NCBI RefSeq assembly: GCF_000719115.1
Contig: NZ_JOEA01000031.1
Location: 1 to 64,000 of the forward strand
Origin: Lentzea albidocapillata
GTDB lineage: Bacteria > Actinomycetota > Actinomycetes > Mycobacteriales > Pseudonocardiaceae
Reading direction: 5' to 3'
DNA length: 64,000 bases
Under the pieces are notes generated by a model that did not search any database, was not told the origin of the DNA, and saw only the letters and a program-made list of their open reading frames with translations. Position 1 is the stretch's first letter. Every line of letters starts with the position of its first letter. Below, in pieces: positions 19,276 to 29,967 of this stretch. A program made the position numbers and the translations under genes.

Positions 19276-19324
19276 CACGCGGGGAGCTTTCGTGCGCTGT
19301 GAACGCACGGAAGCTCCCCGCGTG
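19276..19324 (-). terminator. pheST transcription terminator
   Basis: An inverted repeat with 21-nt arms and one imperfect pair (CACGCGGGGAGCTTTCGTGCG against its complement) and a 7-nt loop lies 16 nt past the pheT stop. It is the only strong hairpin in this gap and would end the pheS-pheT transcript. Confidence 0.85.
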
Positions 19325-19340
19325 CCGTCAGCCAGCAGGG

Positions 19341-21818
19341 TCAGGTGCGGAGTGCGGCGCCCAGGCGTTCCGCGGCGGCGGCGACGGCGGCGTCACGGGC
19401 CGAAGTCGCCTCCTCCACCGTCAGCGTGCGGTCCGGCGCGCGGAAGCGCAGCGAGTACGCGAGCGACTTCTTGCCCTCGCCCGCCTGCTCACCCGTATAG
19501 ACGTCGAACAGGCGGATGTCCTCCAGCAAGTCGCCCGCGGACGCGCCCAGAACCTCGGACACCGACTGCACCGGCACGGAGGCGTCGACGACCAGCGCGA
19601 CGTCCAGCAGCACCGGCGGGTACGCCGACACCATCGGGGCCGGGCGGTGGTCGTCCAGCGGCAGCGCGTCGAGGTCGAGCTCGAACGCCACGGTCCGCTT
19701 GGGCAGGCCGAGCGCCTCGATCACCTTCGGGTGCAGCTCACCGGCGTGGCCGACGGGCCAGTCGCCGACCCGCAGCTCGGCACAACGGCCGGGGTGCCAC
19801 GGCAGCAGGTCCGACGCCACGACGCGCAGCTGCACGCCGTAGGCCTGAGCGGCGCGGCGGGCGGCCTCGACGGCGTCCGACCAGTCGGCTGTGCGGCCCT
19901 TGCCCCACCAGCCGGCCAGTTCGCGGTGGCCCGTGAGCACACCGGCGACGTGCAGCGGCTGGTGCGGCAGCGCGGCCAGCAGCGAGGCCACCTCGGCCTC
20001 GGTCGGCCGGCGGTCCACGCCCAGCGACGGCACGGGCACCTGCTGGGCGCGCGGCAGCGTCACCTGGGCGATGTTGTAGAGCGAGACGTCCTTCGCACCA
20101 CGGGCGAGGTTGCGTTGGAGGGTCTCCAAGAGGCCCGGCAGCAGCGTCGTCGCCAGGACGTTCTTGTCCGCCTCCAGCGGGTTCAGCACGCCGACCGTGT
20201 TGCGCCGGATGTCGTCCGCCGGCAGGCCGAAGGCGTCGAACACCGACGGGTCGATGAACGGGAACGGCTTGACCTCGACGAACCCGTCCTCGGCCAGCGT
20301 GCGCCACACCGTGCGGCGACGGCGCTGCTGCTCGGTCAGGCCTCGACCGGCCGGAGCGGGCGGCAGCACCGACGGAATCGTGTCGTAGCCCTCCAGGCGC
20401 AGCACCTCCTCCACCAGGTCGGCGGGCTGCACGAGGTCGGAACGCCACGTCGGCGGCACGGCCGTGACGATCGTCTGGCCCTCCTCCGAGGTGGTCACCG
20501 ACACCTGGCAGCCGATCTGGCCGAGACGGCGGGCCGTGACGCCCCGCGCGTAGCGGACCCCGGCGATGCGGTCCGGCAGGTCGATCGGCATCGACACCGG
20601 CTCGGGCAGCGCGGGCACGCCCACGTCCGTGCGGCCGGGCCTGATCTGGCCCTCGGCGTAGTGGTTGAGCAGCTTCGCGGCCCGCTCCAGCGCGACGGGC
20701 GCGAGAGCCGGGTCGACGGTGCGCTCGAAGCGCTTCGCGGCCTCGGACGGCAGCTTGTGCCGGCGGACCGTGCGCGCGATGGACGCCGGGTCCCAGTTCG
20801 CGGCTTCCAGCAGGATGTCCGAGGAGTTGTCACCGACCTCGGTCGACGCACCGCCCATGACACCGGCCAGCGAGATCACGCCGGAGTCGTCGGCGATCAC
20901 GATGTCGTCGGAGTCGAGTGCGCGGACCTGGTCGTCCAGCGTCGTGAGCTTCTCCCCCGCCAGCGCACGGCGGACCGTGAGCGCGCCGGACAGGGACGCC
21001 GCGTCGAACGCGTGCAGCGGCTGGCCCAGTTCGAGCATCACGTAGTTCGTGATGTCGACCGGCAGCGAGATCGAGCGCATGCCCGCGAGCATCAGGCGGC
21101 GGCGCATCCACCACGGCGTCGGCGCCGTCGGGTCGACACCGGTGACGCGGCGCGCGGCGAACCGTGAGCAGCCGGGACGGTCCTCGATGTGGACCGGCCA
21201 CGCCTCGCCCTCGGGCTCGGGGATCTCGACCACGCCGGGGTCGCCGAACGGCACGTCGAGCGCGCAGGCGATCTCGCGGGCGAGGCCGCGGACCGAGAAC
21301 GCGTAGCCGCGGTCCGGGGTCGGCGCGAGCTCGATGACACTGTCGTTCAGGCCGAGCAGCTCCAGCGCGTCGTCGCCGGGCTGCGCGGTGCCGGTGGGCA
21401 GCACGAGGATGCCGGAGTGGTCGTCGCCGATACCGAGCTCGTCGGAGGCGCAGATCATGCCCTGCGACACGCGGCCGTACGTCTTGCGCTCGGAGATCGC
21501 GAAACCACCCGGCAGCACGGCGCCGGGCAGCGCGACGACGACCGAGTCGCCCTCGACGAAGTTCGTGGCACCGCAGATGATCTGGTTGACCTGTTCCGGG
21601 CCGACCTCGACCTTGCAGTAGCGGATCGGCTTCTTGAACTCGGTGAGCTCCTCGATCTCGACGACGCGACCGGCGACGATCGGGCCGGTCACGGGACCGA
21701 GCGGGCTCACCTCCTCGACCTCGATGCCGATGCGGGTGAACGCCTCGGCGAGTTCGTCGGGCGTGGGGACTTCGTCGAAACCGAGGTGTTCGACCAGCCA
21801 GCTGACCGGGACGCGCAT
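19341..21818 (-). CDS. pheT: Phenylalanyl-tRNA synthetase beta subunit
   Basis: This is the large subunit of the alpha2-beta2 Phe-tRNA ligase. From ATG 21818 it has 825 residues, normal for the family. Recognisable parts in order are the N-terminal RVPVSWLVEHLG; an EMAP/tRNA-binding-like domain (about 40-150, IRYCKVEVG and GMICASDELGIG); the B3/B4 editing region; the B5 domain; a catalytic-like core; and the C-terminal ferredoxin-fold anticodon-binding domain (PPVLLDVALVVD ... ARDAAVAAAAERLGAALR). The frame runs on upstream only as a shadow of pheS. It starts 5 nt past the pheS stop, so the two are coupled. Confidence 0.96.
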   Translation of the reverse strand: MRVPVSWLVEHLGFDEVPTPDELAEAFTRIGIEVEEVSPLGPVTGPIVAGRVVEIEELTEFKKPIRYCKVEVGPEQVNQIICGATNFVEGDSVVVALPGAVLPGGFAISERKTYGRVSQGMICASDELGIGDDHSGILVLPTGTAQPGDDALELLGLNDSVIELAPTPDRGYAFSVRGLAREIACALDVPFGDPGVVEIPEPEGEAWPVHIEDRPGCSRFAARRVTGVDPTAPTPWWMRRRLMLAGMRSISLPVDITNYVMLELGQPLHAFDAASLSGALTVRRALAGEKLTTLDDQVRALDSDDIVIADDSGVISLAGVMGGASTEVGDNSSDILLEAANWDPASIARTVRRHKLPSEAAKRFERTVDPALAPVALERAAKLLNHYAEGQIRPGRTDVGVPALPEPVSMPIDLPDRIAGVRYARGVTARRLGQIGCQVSVTTSEEGQTIVTAVPPTWRSDLVQPADLVEEVLRLEGYDTIPSVLPPAPAGRGLTEQQRRRRTVWRTLAEDGFVEVKPFPFIDPSVFDAFGLPADDIRRNTVGVLNPLEADKNVLATTLLPGLLETLQRNLARGAKDVSLYNIAQVTLPRAQQVPVPSLGVDRRPTEAEVASLLAALPHQPLHVAGVLTGHRELAGWWGKGRTADWSDAVEAARRAAQAYGVQLRVVASDLLPWHPGRCAELRVGDWPVGHAGELHPKVIEALGLPKRTVAFELDLDALPLDDHRPAPMVSAYPPVLLDVALVVDASVPVQSVSEVLGASAGDLLEDIRLFDVYTGEQAGEGKKSLAYSLRFRAPDRTLTVEEATSARDAAVAAAAERLGAALRT

Positions 21819-21823
21819 CCGGA

Positions 21824-22930
<1,107 letters not shown>

Positions 22931-22952
22931 CTACTCGGTAATCAACAGGCCG

Positions 22953-22999
22953 ATCCTAGTCGGTGCGCTGTTGACCGCTCCGGAGCGTTCCGTTAAAGA
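22953..22999. promoter_or_regulatory. Divergent promoter region of pheS (minus) and the Hsp90-like gene (plus)
   Basis: On the plus strand TTGACC (22971-22976), 17 nt and TAAAGA (22994-22999) lie about 40 nt before the Hsp90-like start. On the minus strand TAGGAT (22953-22958) is a good -10 for pheS, but its -35 is poor. The two elements overlap. No T-box or leader peptide is evident. Confidence 0.4.
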
Positions 23000-23040
23000 G
23001 CGGCACCGGCCCCTCGATCGTCCCTAGGATGGGCGGCATC

Positions 23041-24798
23041 ATGTCGCACACCTTCCGCGTCGACCTGCGCGGCATCATCGACCTGCTCAGCCATCACCTG
23101 TACAGCAGTCCGCGCGTCTACGTGCGGGAACTGCTGCAGAACGCCGTCGACGCGATCACGGCGAGGCGTGAGCTCGACCCGTCCTGCCCCGCCGGCATCA
23201 CGATCACCTGCGGTCCGGCGCTGACGATCACCGACACCGGCGTGGGGCTCACCGAGGACGAGGTCCACGAGCTGTTGTCCACGCTCGGCCGCACGTCGAA
23301 GCGGGACGACCTGGGGTTCGCCCGCGAGGGGTTCCTCGGGCAGTTCGGCGTCGGCATGCTGTCGTGCTTCCTCGTCGCCTCGTCCGTGACGGTGATCACG
23401 CGGTCTGCTCGGGGCGGCCGGGCCGTGCGGTGGGAGGCGGACTCCTCTGGCAACTACACGGTGTCCGAAATGGACACTGCGGACGGTGTGCCGGTCGGGA
23501 CGAGCGTGATGCTGACTGCTTCGCGTGGCAACGAACACTGGCTCGAAGCCGACGTCGTGCGGCCTCTGGTGAGCGACTACGGCGATCTACTGCCGGCCGT
23601 CGTGACGCTGGACGGCGCCCAGGTCACCCGCGGCGAACGTCCGTGGGACGACGAGGACGCCGACCTTTCCGGCTACTGCGAGCAGGTCTTCGGATTCAAG
23701 CCCTTCGAGGCGATCCCGATCGAGGTCGAGGCGGCGGGACTGACCGGTGTCGCGTTCGTGCTGCCGTCCGGTGTGCACCCCGGCACGCGCCAGACGCACC
23801 GGGTGTACCTGAAGCGGATGCTGGTCGGCGACAACGTCGAGGGCCTGCTGCCGGACTGGGCGTACTTCGTGCGGTGCGTGGTCGACGCGTCCGCGATCCG
23901 GCCCACGGCGTCACGCGAGTCGCTCTACCAGGACGAGATGCTGCTGGCGGTGCGCGAGGAACTGGGCGAGCAGATCCGCGACTGGCTGATCCGGCTGGAC
24001 GCGATCGAACCGCGCCGGGCCGGTGAGCTGCTGGCCGCGCACCACCTGGGCATCAAGTCGCTGGCGCGCTCGGACGACGAGATGCTGCGGCTGGTCGAGC
24101 GGTGGCTGCCGTTCGAGACGACCGAGGGCGCGATCCCGTTGCGGCAGTTCAAGCGCAAGCACGGCGCGATCCTCTACATCCCGGACGTCGACGAGTTCCA
24201 CCAGCTCGCGCCGGTCGCGGCCGCGCAGGGGCTGGGCCTCGTGAACGCCGGCTACGCCTACGACATGGAGCTGCTGAATCGGCTGAGCGCCCTGGACGGT
24301 CCTGCCGTCGCGCGCCGGGTCGCGCCGTCGGAACTGCTGGCGGCGCTGGCCGATCCGGAACCGGACATCGAGACGGCGCTGCGGCTGCGGCTCTCCGAGG
24401 GCGCGGCGGCGCTGGACCGGCACGACTGCGACGCGGTGATCCGCGACTTCGACCCGGTCTCGTTGCCCGCCCTGCTGATCACCAACGCGGAGCAGCAGCG
24501 CAAGCTCGACACCGAGCAGACGGCGGAGGAGGTGACGGACCCGTTGTGGGCGGAGCTGCTCGGGCAGCTGACCGCGGGCTCCGGAACGTCTCGTCCCGAG
24601 CAGCTGGTCCTCAACTGCCGCAACCCGCTGGTGCAGCGACTGGCACGGCTGAAGGACCCGGCTCTGGTGGAGCTGACGCTCGAATCTCTTTACGTGCACG
24701 CCGTTCTGCAGGCTCGGCGAGCGATGCGACCGAAGGACACGGCGGCGCTGAACCGTTCGTTCCTGGAACTGCTGGACCGCGCCGTTGGGGGTAAGTGA
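23041..24798 (+). CDS. Divergent Hsp90-family (HtpG-like) ATPase
   Basis: The 585-residue cytoplasmic protein has a GHKL ATPase domain with the Hsp90 motifs in order: VRELLQNAVDAI (magnesium/ATP asparagine), TDTGVGLT (DxGxG) and the glycine loop GQFGVGMLSCFLVA, which is very close to HtpG. The middle domain includes a short Hsp90-like stretch (HRVYLKRMLVGDN ... VDASAIRPTASRESLYQD). The C-terminal part is divergent and ends in helical segments. It is shorter than typical HtpG (about 620-640) and differs enough to be a separate group. ATG 23041 is chosen; an ATG 12 nt earlier is possible. The stop overlaps the next gene, a large TPR protein, so the two are made together. Confidence 0.88.
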   Translation: MSHTFRVDLRGIIDLLSHHLYSSPRVYVRELLQNAVDAITARRELDPSCPAGITITCGPALTITDTGVGLTEDEVHELLSTLGRTSKRDDLGFAREGFLGQFGVGMLSCFLVASSVTVITRSARGGRAVRWEADSSGNYTVSEMDTADGVPVGTSVMLTASRGNEHWLEADVVRPLVSDYGDLLPAVVTLDGAQVTRGERPWDDEDADLSGYCEQVFGFKPFEAIPIEVEAAGLTGVAFVLPSGVHPGTRQTHRVYLKRMLVGDNVEGLLPDWAYFVRCVVDASAIRPTASRESLYQDEMLLAVREELGEQIRDWLIRLDAIEPRRAGELLAAHHLGIKSLARSDDEMLRLVERWLPFETTEGAIPLRQFKRKHGAILYIPDVDEFHQLAPVAAAQGLGLVNAGYAYDMELLNRLSALDGPAVARRVAPSELLAALADPEPDIETALRLRLSEGAAALDRHDCDAVIRDFDPVSLPALLITNAEQQRKLDTEQTAEEVTDPLWAELLGQLTAGSGTSRPEQLVLNCRNPLVQRLARLKDPALVELTLESLYVHAVLQARRAMRPKDTAALNRSFLELLDRAVGGK

Positions 24799-27503
24799 AC
24801 ATGGCCGACTTCACCGCCGAGGACGCCGAACGGGCGTTCCTGGAGGCGTACAACATGCCCACGGGCATGCCGAAGCACGAGGCGCTGGAACGGGCCGCGC
24901 GCATGTCCGACGCGCTCGGGCACCTGCCGCTCGGCGTCTCGTGCCGCACCGCGCTGATCGACTCGGCGTACTACCTGTCGCGCTACGACCTGATGCTCGC
25001 GCCGTTCGCGTGGGTACGGGCCGCCGAGGAGAAGGACCCCGAGGCGTTCAACGAGTACGAGGTCCACTCGCTGAACTGGGCGCACAAGTGGATCGCGACC
25101 GGGCTGCGCCGCGACCCGAAGTTCTCGCTGGAACAGCTGCAGGCCGTGATCGGTCAACTGGCGGACCGCTACGGCAAGCTCGGTTTCTCGGTGCAGCCGG
25201 TGCACGGCGCCCGCGCCGAGTACGCCTACCACGTCGGTGACATGACAGGCCTCGCCGAGCAGCTCGGGCGCTACCTCGCCACGGAGCGCGGGCCGATGGC
25301 GGACTGCGAGGCCTGCGTGATCGAGGAGCAGGTCTGGATGCTGGCGCGCCTCGGCCGTCACCAGGAGGCCGCCGCGCACGGCTGGGAGGGCCTGTCGGGC
25401 GACTCCGGCTGCGCCACGCAGCCGCAGGGCATCCTGTCCGCGCTGCTGTGGCCGTTGCTGGAGATCGGTGAGCTGGAGAAGGCCGCGCACGCGCACACCA
25501 CGGCGTACCGGTTGATCAAGGACGACGAGATCACCTCGTACGTGCACGAGCACATCCGGTTCTGCGCGCTGACGGGCAACCTCGCGCGCGGCGAGGACAT
25601 CCTGCGCCGCTCGCTGCACAAGGTGACGGGCGTGCAGCTGCCGGCCGACGAGATGTCGTTCGCGGAGTGCGCTTCCGTGCTGCTGCAGCGCCTTCCGGCC
25701 GACACGGTGTTCGAGGTCCCCGCGGTCGGTTCGCGGACGGCCGCCGAGCTCCTCGACCGGCTGTCGAAGCGGGCCCTGCAGCTCGCGAGGCAGTTCGACG
25801 AGCGCAACGGCACGCCGGCGTGGCTCGACCGGATCACGAAGTCGCTGGAGCAGAAGGACTACCCGGCGGTGGAGCTCGCGGTGCCGGTCGCGCCGGTCAT
25901 CGCGCCCGCCGAGGAGTCCGTCGTGTTCGGCGACCCGGTGGAGATCGCCGAGTCGATGGTGACGCTGTACGAGCAGGGCGACTTCGTGAAGGCGCGGCGG
26001 ATGCTCGACTCGCTGCCCGCGGACATGGACTCGTTGCTACCGCCCGATCTCGCGGCGCACGCGGGCATCCGGCGGATGACGACCGGGCTCGTGCCGTTCG
26101 ACCCGGCGGTGTTCGACGGGCTGCTGACCGCGTTGCCCGCCGACCTCGCGCTGCGTTACCAGGCGAGGCTCGCGATGGGGCTGCCGGATGGCCAGGCGCT
26201 CGCCGAGCGGTGCCTGGCCGAGGCGACGACGGACTACACGCGGACGGTCGCGGCACTGTCGCTGGCGGAGCTGTACGACGACGCGCACGCGCACGAGCAG
26301 GCGAACGAGATGATCGCGCTGGCGTCCTCTTTGGACGTTCCGGAACTGCGTGGCCGGGTCGCGGTCGAGACGGCCGAGCACAAGGCGCGGCAGCAGGACC
26401 TCGAAGGCGCGTACGCGGACGTCCTGGCGGTCATGGCGGGCGAGATCCCGTTGAACGCCCGGTTCGAGGGCTACCGGCTGCGGTTGCGGCTGGAGACGTT
26501 GCTGCACAAGGTTCCCGAGGCGGTGGCGACGGCACGGGCGTTCGTGTCGGCGTTCCCGCTGCCGGAATCCGCGGAGGCCCGCTGGTACCAGGTCGCGACG
26601 ATCCAGGAGCTGGACCAGGAAGGGGCCTGCCTGGGCGATCTGCGCGAGGCCGTGGCGATCTCCCGCGTACACCTCTCCCCCGGCCACACCGCGCACTTCT
26701 GCTTCGCGCTGAGCGGCGGCTACGTGCAGACGGACCGGTTCGTCGAGGCCGCCGAGGTCCTGGAGGAGTCGTTGCGGCTGCTGCAGGAAGGCCAGGAGGA
26801 CCTGCGGCTGCAGGTGGTGTTCCGGCTCGGCCAGGTGTGCCGCAAGCTGGGTGAGCTCCCGGCGGCCGAGCGCTACCTGCGTGAGGCGGCCGAACTGCTG
26901 CCGCCCGAGGAGACGGGGCGCCGGGCGTTCCTGCTCGACGCGCTCGCCTCGGTGCAGGGCCGGCTGGACAAGCACGACGAGGCCATCGCGTCCTGGCGCG
27001 CCGGCGCCGCGTTGTGGCAGCAGGAGGGCAACCTCTCGGAGGCGATCGGCTCGCTGGTCGAGCTGGCGTCGAGCCTGCCCGACGACGAGATCACCGAGAC
27101 CCGTGCGGCCGTGAACGACGCCGAGGCGTTGCTGCCGTCGCTGGACGAGCCGAACGAGGTCACCCGGCGCCAGGCCGAGATCGCCGCGATCCGCGCCTGG
27201 GTGCACGGCCAGACCGGTGAGTTCGCGCTGGCGATGAAGCAGTACCGCGACGCCGAGGCGCTGGTGGTGTCGCTGGGCGACGAGGGCTGGCGGGTGTTCG
27301 TCGTGCTGAAGGCGGCGCACGTGCTGCTCATCGCCGACGACGCGGAGGGAGCGGAGGCCGAGGCACGCCGGGCGGCATCGCTGCTGCCCGACGACAACCA
27401 GGCCGGGAACGTGCTCTCGATGTTGTCGGAGGCGTTGCGGCGCCAGAACAAGCCTTCCGGCACCGATCCACTGGTGCGCGAGCTGACCGCCCGGCTGGAC
27501 TAG
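24795..27503 (+). CDS. Large tetratricopeptide-repeat (TPR) protein
   Basis: The 902-residue protein is almost entirely helical repeats, with no membrane segment or signal peptide. TPR-like pairs are clearest in the C-terminal half (LGQVCRKLGELPAAERYLREA, ASVQGRLDKHDEAIASWRAG, WVHGQTGEFALAMKQYRDA). The first 350 residues are a more divergent helical domain with conserved aromatic residues. The GTG start at 24795 overlaps the Hsp90-like stop (GTGA); ATG 24801 is an alternative. TPR domains are the classic docking partners of Hsp90 in eukaryotes, and strict coupling here suggests a client-adaptor or co-chaperone role. That role is inference. Confidence 0.88.
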   Translation: MNMADFTAEDAERAFLEAYNMPTGMPKHEALERAARMSDALGHLPLGVSCRTALIDSAYYLSRYDLMLAPFAWVRAAEEKDPEAFNEYEVHSLNWAHKWIATGLRRDPKFSLEQLQAVIGQLADRYGKLGFSVQPVHGARAEYAYHVGDMTGLAEQLGRYLATERGPMADCEACVIEEQVWMLARLGRHQEAAAHGWEGLSGDSGCATQPQGILSALLWPLLEIGELEKAAHAHTTAYRLIKDDEITSYVHEHIRFCALTGNLARGEDILRRSLHKVTGVQLPADEMSFAECASVLLQRLPADTVFEVPAVGSRTAAELLDRLSKRALQLARQFDERNGTPAWLDRITKSLEQKDYPAVELAVPVAPVIAPAEESVVFGDPVEIAESMVTLYEQGDFVKARRMLDSLPADMDSLLPPDLAAHAGIRRMTTGLVPFDPAVFDGLLTALPADLALRYQARLAMGLPDGQALAERCLAEATTDYTRTVAALSLAELYDDAHAHEQANEMIALASSLDVPELRGRVAVETAEHKARQQDLEGAYADVLAVMAGEIPLNARFEGYRLRLRLETLLHKVPEAVATARAFVSAFPLPESAEARWYQVATIQELDQEGACLGDLREAVAISRVHLSPGHTAHFCFALSGGYVQTDRFVEAAEVLEESLRLLQEGQEDLRLQVVFRLGQVCRKLGELPAAERYLREAAELLPPEETGRRAFLLDALASVQGRLDKHDEAIASWRAGAALWQQEGNLSEAIGSLVELASSLPDDEITETRAAVNDAEALLPSLDEPNEVTRRQAEIAAIRAWVHGQTGEFALAMKQYRDAEALVVSLGDEGWRVFVVLKAAHVLLIADDAEGAEAEARRAASLLPDDNQAGNVLSMLSEALRRQNKPSGTDPLVRELTARLD

Positions 27504-28381
27504 TTGTTTGAGGTCGCCTTCTCGTAGGCGACCTCGAACGCCTTCTCCGCGGGTACCTCGATGTGCGGGACGACTCCGACGCCCTCCCAGTTGGTGCCGG
27601 AGATCGGGTTGATGGCGCGGCCGTTGGGCACCGCGGACTTGAGGTGCGGGCCGACCCGGTAGCGGTCGCCGGGGTGGGCGCCGCCCCTGGTGGTCTCGCC
27701 GATGAGCGTGGCGCGCTCGTTCTGCTGGAGGTTGTAGCTCAGTTCCTCGCCACCGGAGAACGTGCGGGCGCTGGTGAGGACGTAGACGGGCTTCGTGCCG
27801 CCGAACTTCGGGCCTGGCACGTGCGGCAGCGTCCAGAACTGCTGGGTGGAGTCTTCCGGGCGGTTGTAGATGTCGTTGAGGTGCACGGGTTCGTCGAACA
27901 GGTAGCTGCAGACGAGCGCGACCGTGTGCGGGTCGCCGCCGACGTTGCCGCGCAGGTCGATGATCAACGCGTCGGTGTGCGCGATGAGGTTCATCGCCGC
28001 GACGATGGCGGGGGTGGCGATCTCGGCGTCGTGCAGCAGGCGGATCTCGAGCAGGCCGACGTTGCCTTCGAGCCGCTCGACCCTGCGGATGCCGAACGCG
28101 TCGAGCTCGGCTGCCTTCTTGTTCGCCACCGGGTCCCAGGCCGAATCCCGGCCGGTCTCGGGGACCTCCTCCGCGCTGTAGAGCAGGCGGAGGTGCTTGT
28201 CGCCGTTGACGCTCTGCAGGTCCGCGGTCACTCTGGCCGCGAACTCCTCATCGTCCACATCGGAGTACGCACCCTCGTCGAGACGGGCGCGGACGACCTT
28301 CGCGATCTCGTTGGCCGTGTCCGGAAAGACGTAGTAGGAGGCGAGCTGGAAGCACAGGGTTTCGATCTCTGGTTCGCGCAC
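27500..28381 (-). CDS. S41-family serine peptidase (tail-specific/IRBP type)
   Basis: The 293-residue protein has an N-terminal helical S41 cap (about 5-65) and a catalytic domain with LIIDLRGNVGGDPHTVAL near 145 and the nucleophile serine in TSARTFSGGEELSYNLQ near 210, then GETTRGGAHPGD. There is no PDZ domain and no signal peptide, so it is probably cytoplasmic or released unconventionally. The TAG stop overlaps the convergent TPR stop in the tetranucleotide CTAG. Its substrate is unknown. Proximity to a chaperone pair invites a protein-quality-control guess, but it is on the opposite strand. Confidence 0.88.
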   Translation of the reverse strand: MREPEIETLCFQLASYYVFPDTANEIAKVVRARLDEGAYSDVDDEEFAARVTADLQSVNGDKHLRLLYSAEEVPETGRDSAWDPVANKKAAELDAFGIRRVERLEGNVGLLEIRLLHDAEIATPAIVAAMNLIAHTDALIIDLRGNVGGDPHTVALVCSYLFDEPVHLNDIYNRPEDSTQQFWTLPHVPGPKFGGTKPVYVLTSARTFSGGEELSYNLQQNERATLIGETTRGGAHPGDRYRVGPHLKSAVPNGRAINPISGTNWEGVGVVPHIEVPAEKAFEVAYEKATSNN

Positions 28382-28417
28382 GGGCGCACAGTAACCGCGC
28401 GCCCGTGGCCCGTCAGC

Positions 28418-29260
28418 TCAATTCCGCTGATCCCGCGCGGAGGCGTAGAGGCACACCGCGGCGGCCGTCGCGAGGTTCAGGCTCTCGGCGGCGCCGTACA
28501 GCGGCACCTTCAGCGAGGTGTCCAGCTTCGCGACGACGTCGTCGGGCAGGCCGTGCGCCTCACTGCCGAAGACCCACGCGGTGGGCTGCTCCAGTTCGCC
28601 GTTCGCCGATGCCTCGACCAGGTCCTGCTTCGCGTAGCCGTCGGCGGCCACGAGCCTCAGCCCGGCCTGGCGGCAGGCGACGAAGACCTCGTCCGCGTTG
28701 CGGGAACGAGCGATCGGCAGGTGGAAGAGCGAGCCGGTGGAGGCGCGCACGCACTTGCCGTTGTGCGGGTCGACCGTGTCGCCCGCGAAGATCACCGCGT
28801 CCGCTCCGGCCGCGTCGGCCACACGCGTGACGGTGCCCGCGTTGCCGGGGTCGGAGACGCCATGGAGCACGGCGACGAGGCGCGGGGTGCCCTGCAGGGC
28901 TGCTTCGAGCGACTGCGGGACCGCGTCGCACACCGCGACGATGCCCTGGGGCGTCACGGTTTCCGACAGCGATTCAGCGGCCTTGTCGGTGACCTCGCTG
29001 ATCCGGATGCCTCGCTCGGAGGCGCTCTGGAGCAGTTCGGCGTTGCGTTCCGCCGCCGTCGCCGTGACGAACAGTTCGTGCACCTCGCCGCCCTGCCAGG
29101 CAAGTGCCTCGCGCACGGCCTGGGCGCCCTCGACGAGGAAGCGGCCTGCCTTGTCGCGGCCCTGGCGGCGGGTCAGGTGGCGAGCAGCAACGACCCGAGG
29201 TGTCCGTTCGGTGAACGGATCTGCCTCGGGTCGGTTGCTGTCGCGAGGGTGCTGGCTCAG
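28418..29260 (-). CDS. tsnR: TrmH/SpoU-family RNA 2'-O-methyltransferase
   Basis: This SAM-dependent trefoil-knot methyltransferase is of the rRNA 2'-O-ribose type, called tsnR in mycobacteria because of likeness to thiostrepton resistance enzymes. All three SPOUT motifs are present: [21 protein letters not shown] (motif 1), GSEAHGLP (motif 2) and [20 protein letters not shown] (motif 3). The N-terminal substrate-binding domain includes [13 protein letters not shown]. The start is unclear: no ATG, GTG or TTG is in frame near the expected place. The best candidate is a CTG at 29260 that overlaps the rplT stop (CTGA) and gives 280 residues. A real target is inferred. Confidence 0.88.
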   Translation of the reverse strand: MSQHPRDSNRPEADPFTERTPRVVAARHLTRRQGRDKAGRFLVEGAQAVREALAWQGGEVHELFVTATAAERNAELLQSASERGIRISEVTDKAAESLSETVTPQGIVAVCDAVPQSLEAALQGTPRLVAVLHGVSDPGNAGTVTRVADAAGADAVIFAGDTVDPHNGKCVRASTGSLFHLPIARSRNADEVFVACRQAGLRLVAADGYAKQDLVEASANGELEQPTAWVFGSEAHGLPDDVVAKLDTSLKVPLYGAAESLNLATAAAVCLYASARDQRN

Positions 29261-29646
29261 GCCAGGTCCCCGGCAGGAGCGTTCACGTCGGCCGGGAGCG
29301 CCTTGCGGGCGATCTCGACGAGCGCCGAGAAGGCGTTGGCGTCGTGGACGGCGAGGTCCGCGAGGATCTTGCGGTCGACCTCGACGCCGCCCAGGCGAAG
29401 ACCCTGGATCAGGCGGTTGTAGGTCATGCCGTTCGCACGGGAGGCAGCGTTGATGCGCTGGATCCACAGCTTGCGGAAGTCGCCCTTGCGCGCACGGCGG
29501 TCGCGGTACGCGTAGTTGAGCGAGTGGAGCACCTGCTCCTTGGCCTTGCGGTACAGCCTCGAGCGCTGGCCGCGGTAACCGCTCGCCAGCTCAAGGGTGG
29601 TACGGCGCTTCTTCTGGGCGTTTACAGCCCGCTTGACGCGTGCCAC
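29257..29646 (-). CDS. rplT: 50S ribosomal protein L20
   Basis: This 129-residue ribosomal protein binds 23S rRNA early in assembly. The sequence is unmistakable: [14 protein letters not shown] at the N-terminus, [36 protein letters not shown] and [13 protein letters not shown]. The C-terminal tail (about 12 residues rich in Ala, Pro and Asp) is somewhat longer than average. It lies in the infC-rpmI-rplT operon. Its stop overlaps the probable tsnR start. Confidence 0.98.
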   Translation of the reverse strand: MARVKRAVNAQKKRRTTLELASGYRGQRSRLYRKAKEQVLHSLNYAYRDRRARKGDFRKLWIQRINAASRANGMTYNRLIQGLRLGGVEVDRKILADLAVHDANAFSALVEIARKALPADVNAPAGDLA

Positions 29647-29723
29647 GGGTCCATCCTGTCGATCTCATGGGGAACCGGAGTCGGGGTCCGGATCCCGAAT
29701 TAGCTAGGGGGTGTCGAAGCGGG

Positions 29724-29918
29724 TCAGAGACCGAGCAGCTTCTTGATGCGCGGGGCGTCGTGCTCCGACACAACCGCGGTGCCGCTCATGCGACGCGTCA
29801 CCTTGCTGGACTTCTTCTCCAGGATGTGGCGCTTGCCGGCCTTCTCCCGGAGGATCTTGCCGCTGCCCGTGACCTTGAAGCGCTTCGAGGTCCCGCTGTG
29901 CGTCTTGTTCTTCGGCAT
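29724..29918 (-). CDS. rpmI: 50S ribosomal protein L35
   Basis: This is a 64-residue basic ribosomal protein with the full L35 pattern: [20 protein letters not shown], then [19 protein letters not shown] and a C-terminal RIKKLLGL. It sits between infC and rplT as in nearly all bacteria, separated by 49 and 77 nt, and is co-transcribed with them. Confidence 0.98.
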   Translation of the reverse strand: MPKNKTHSGTSKRFKVTGSGKILREKAGKRHILEKKSSKVTRRMSGTAVVSEHDAPRIKKLLGL

Positions 29919-29967
29919 TTCCGTCCTCGTCTCGTGCTACCCACCGGGTCGGGGGCGGGCGTGCGTC

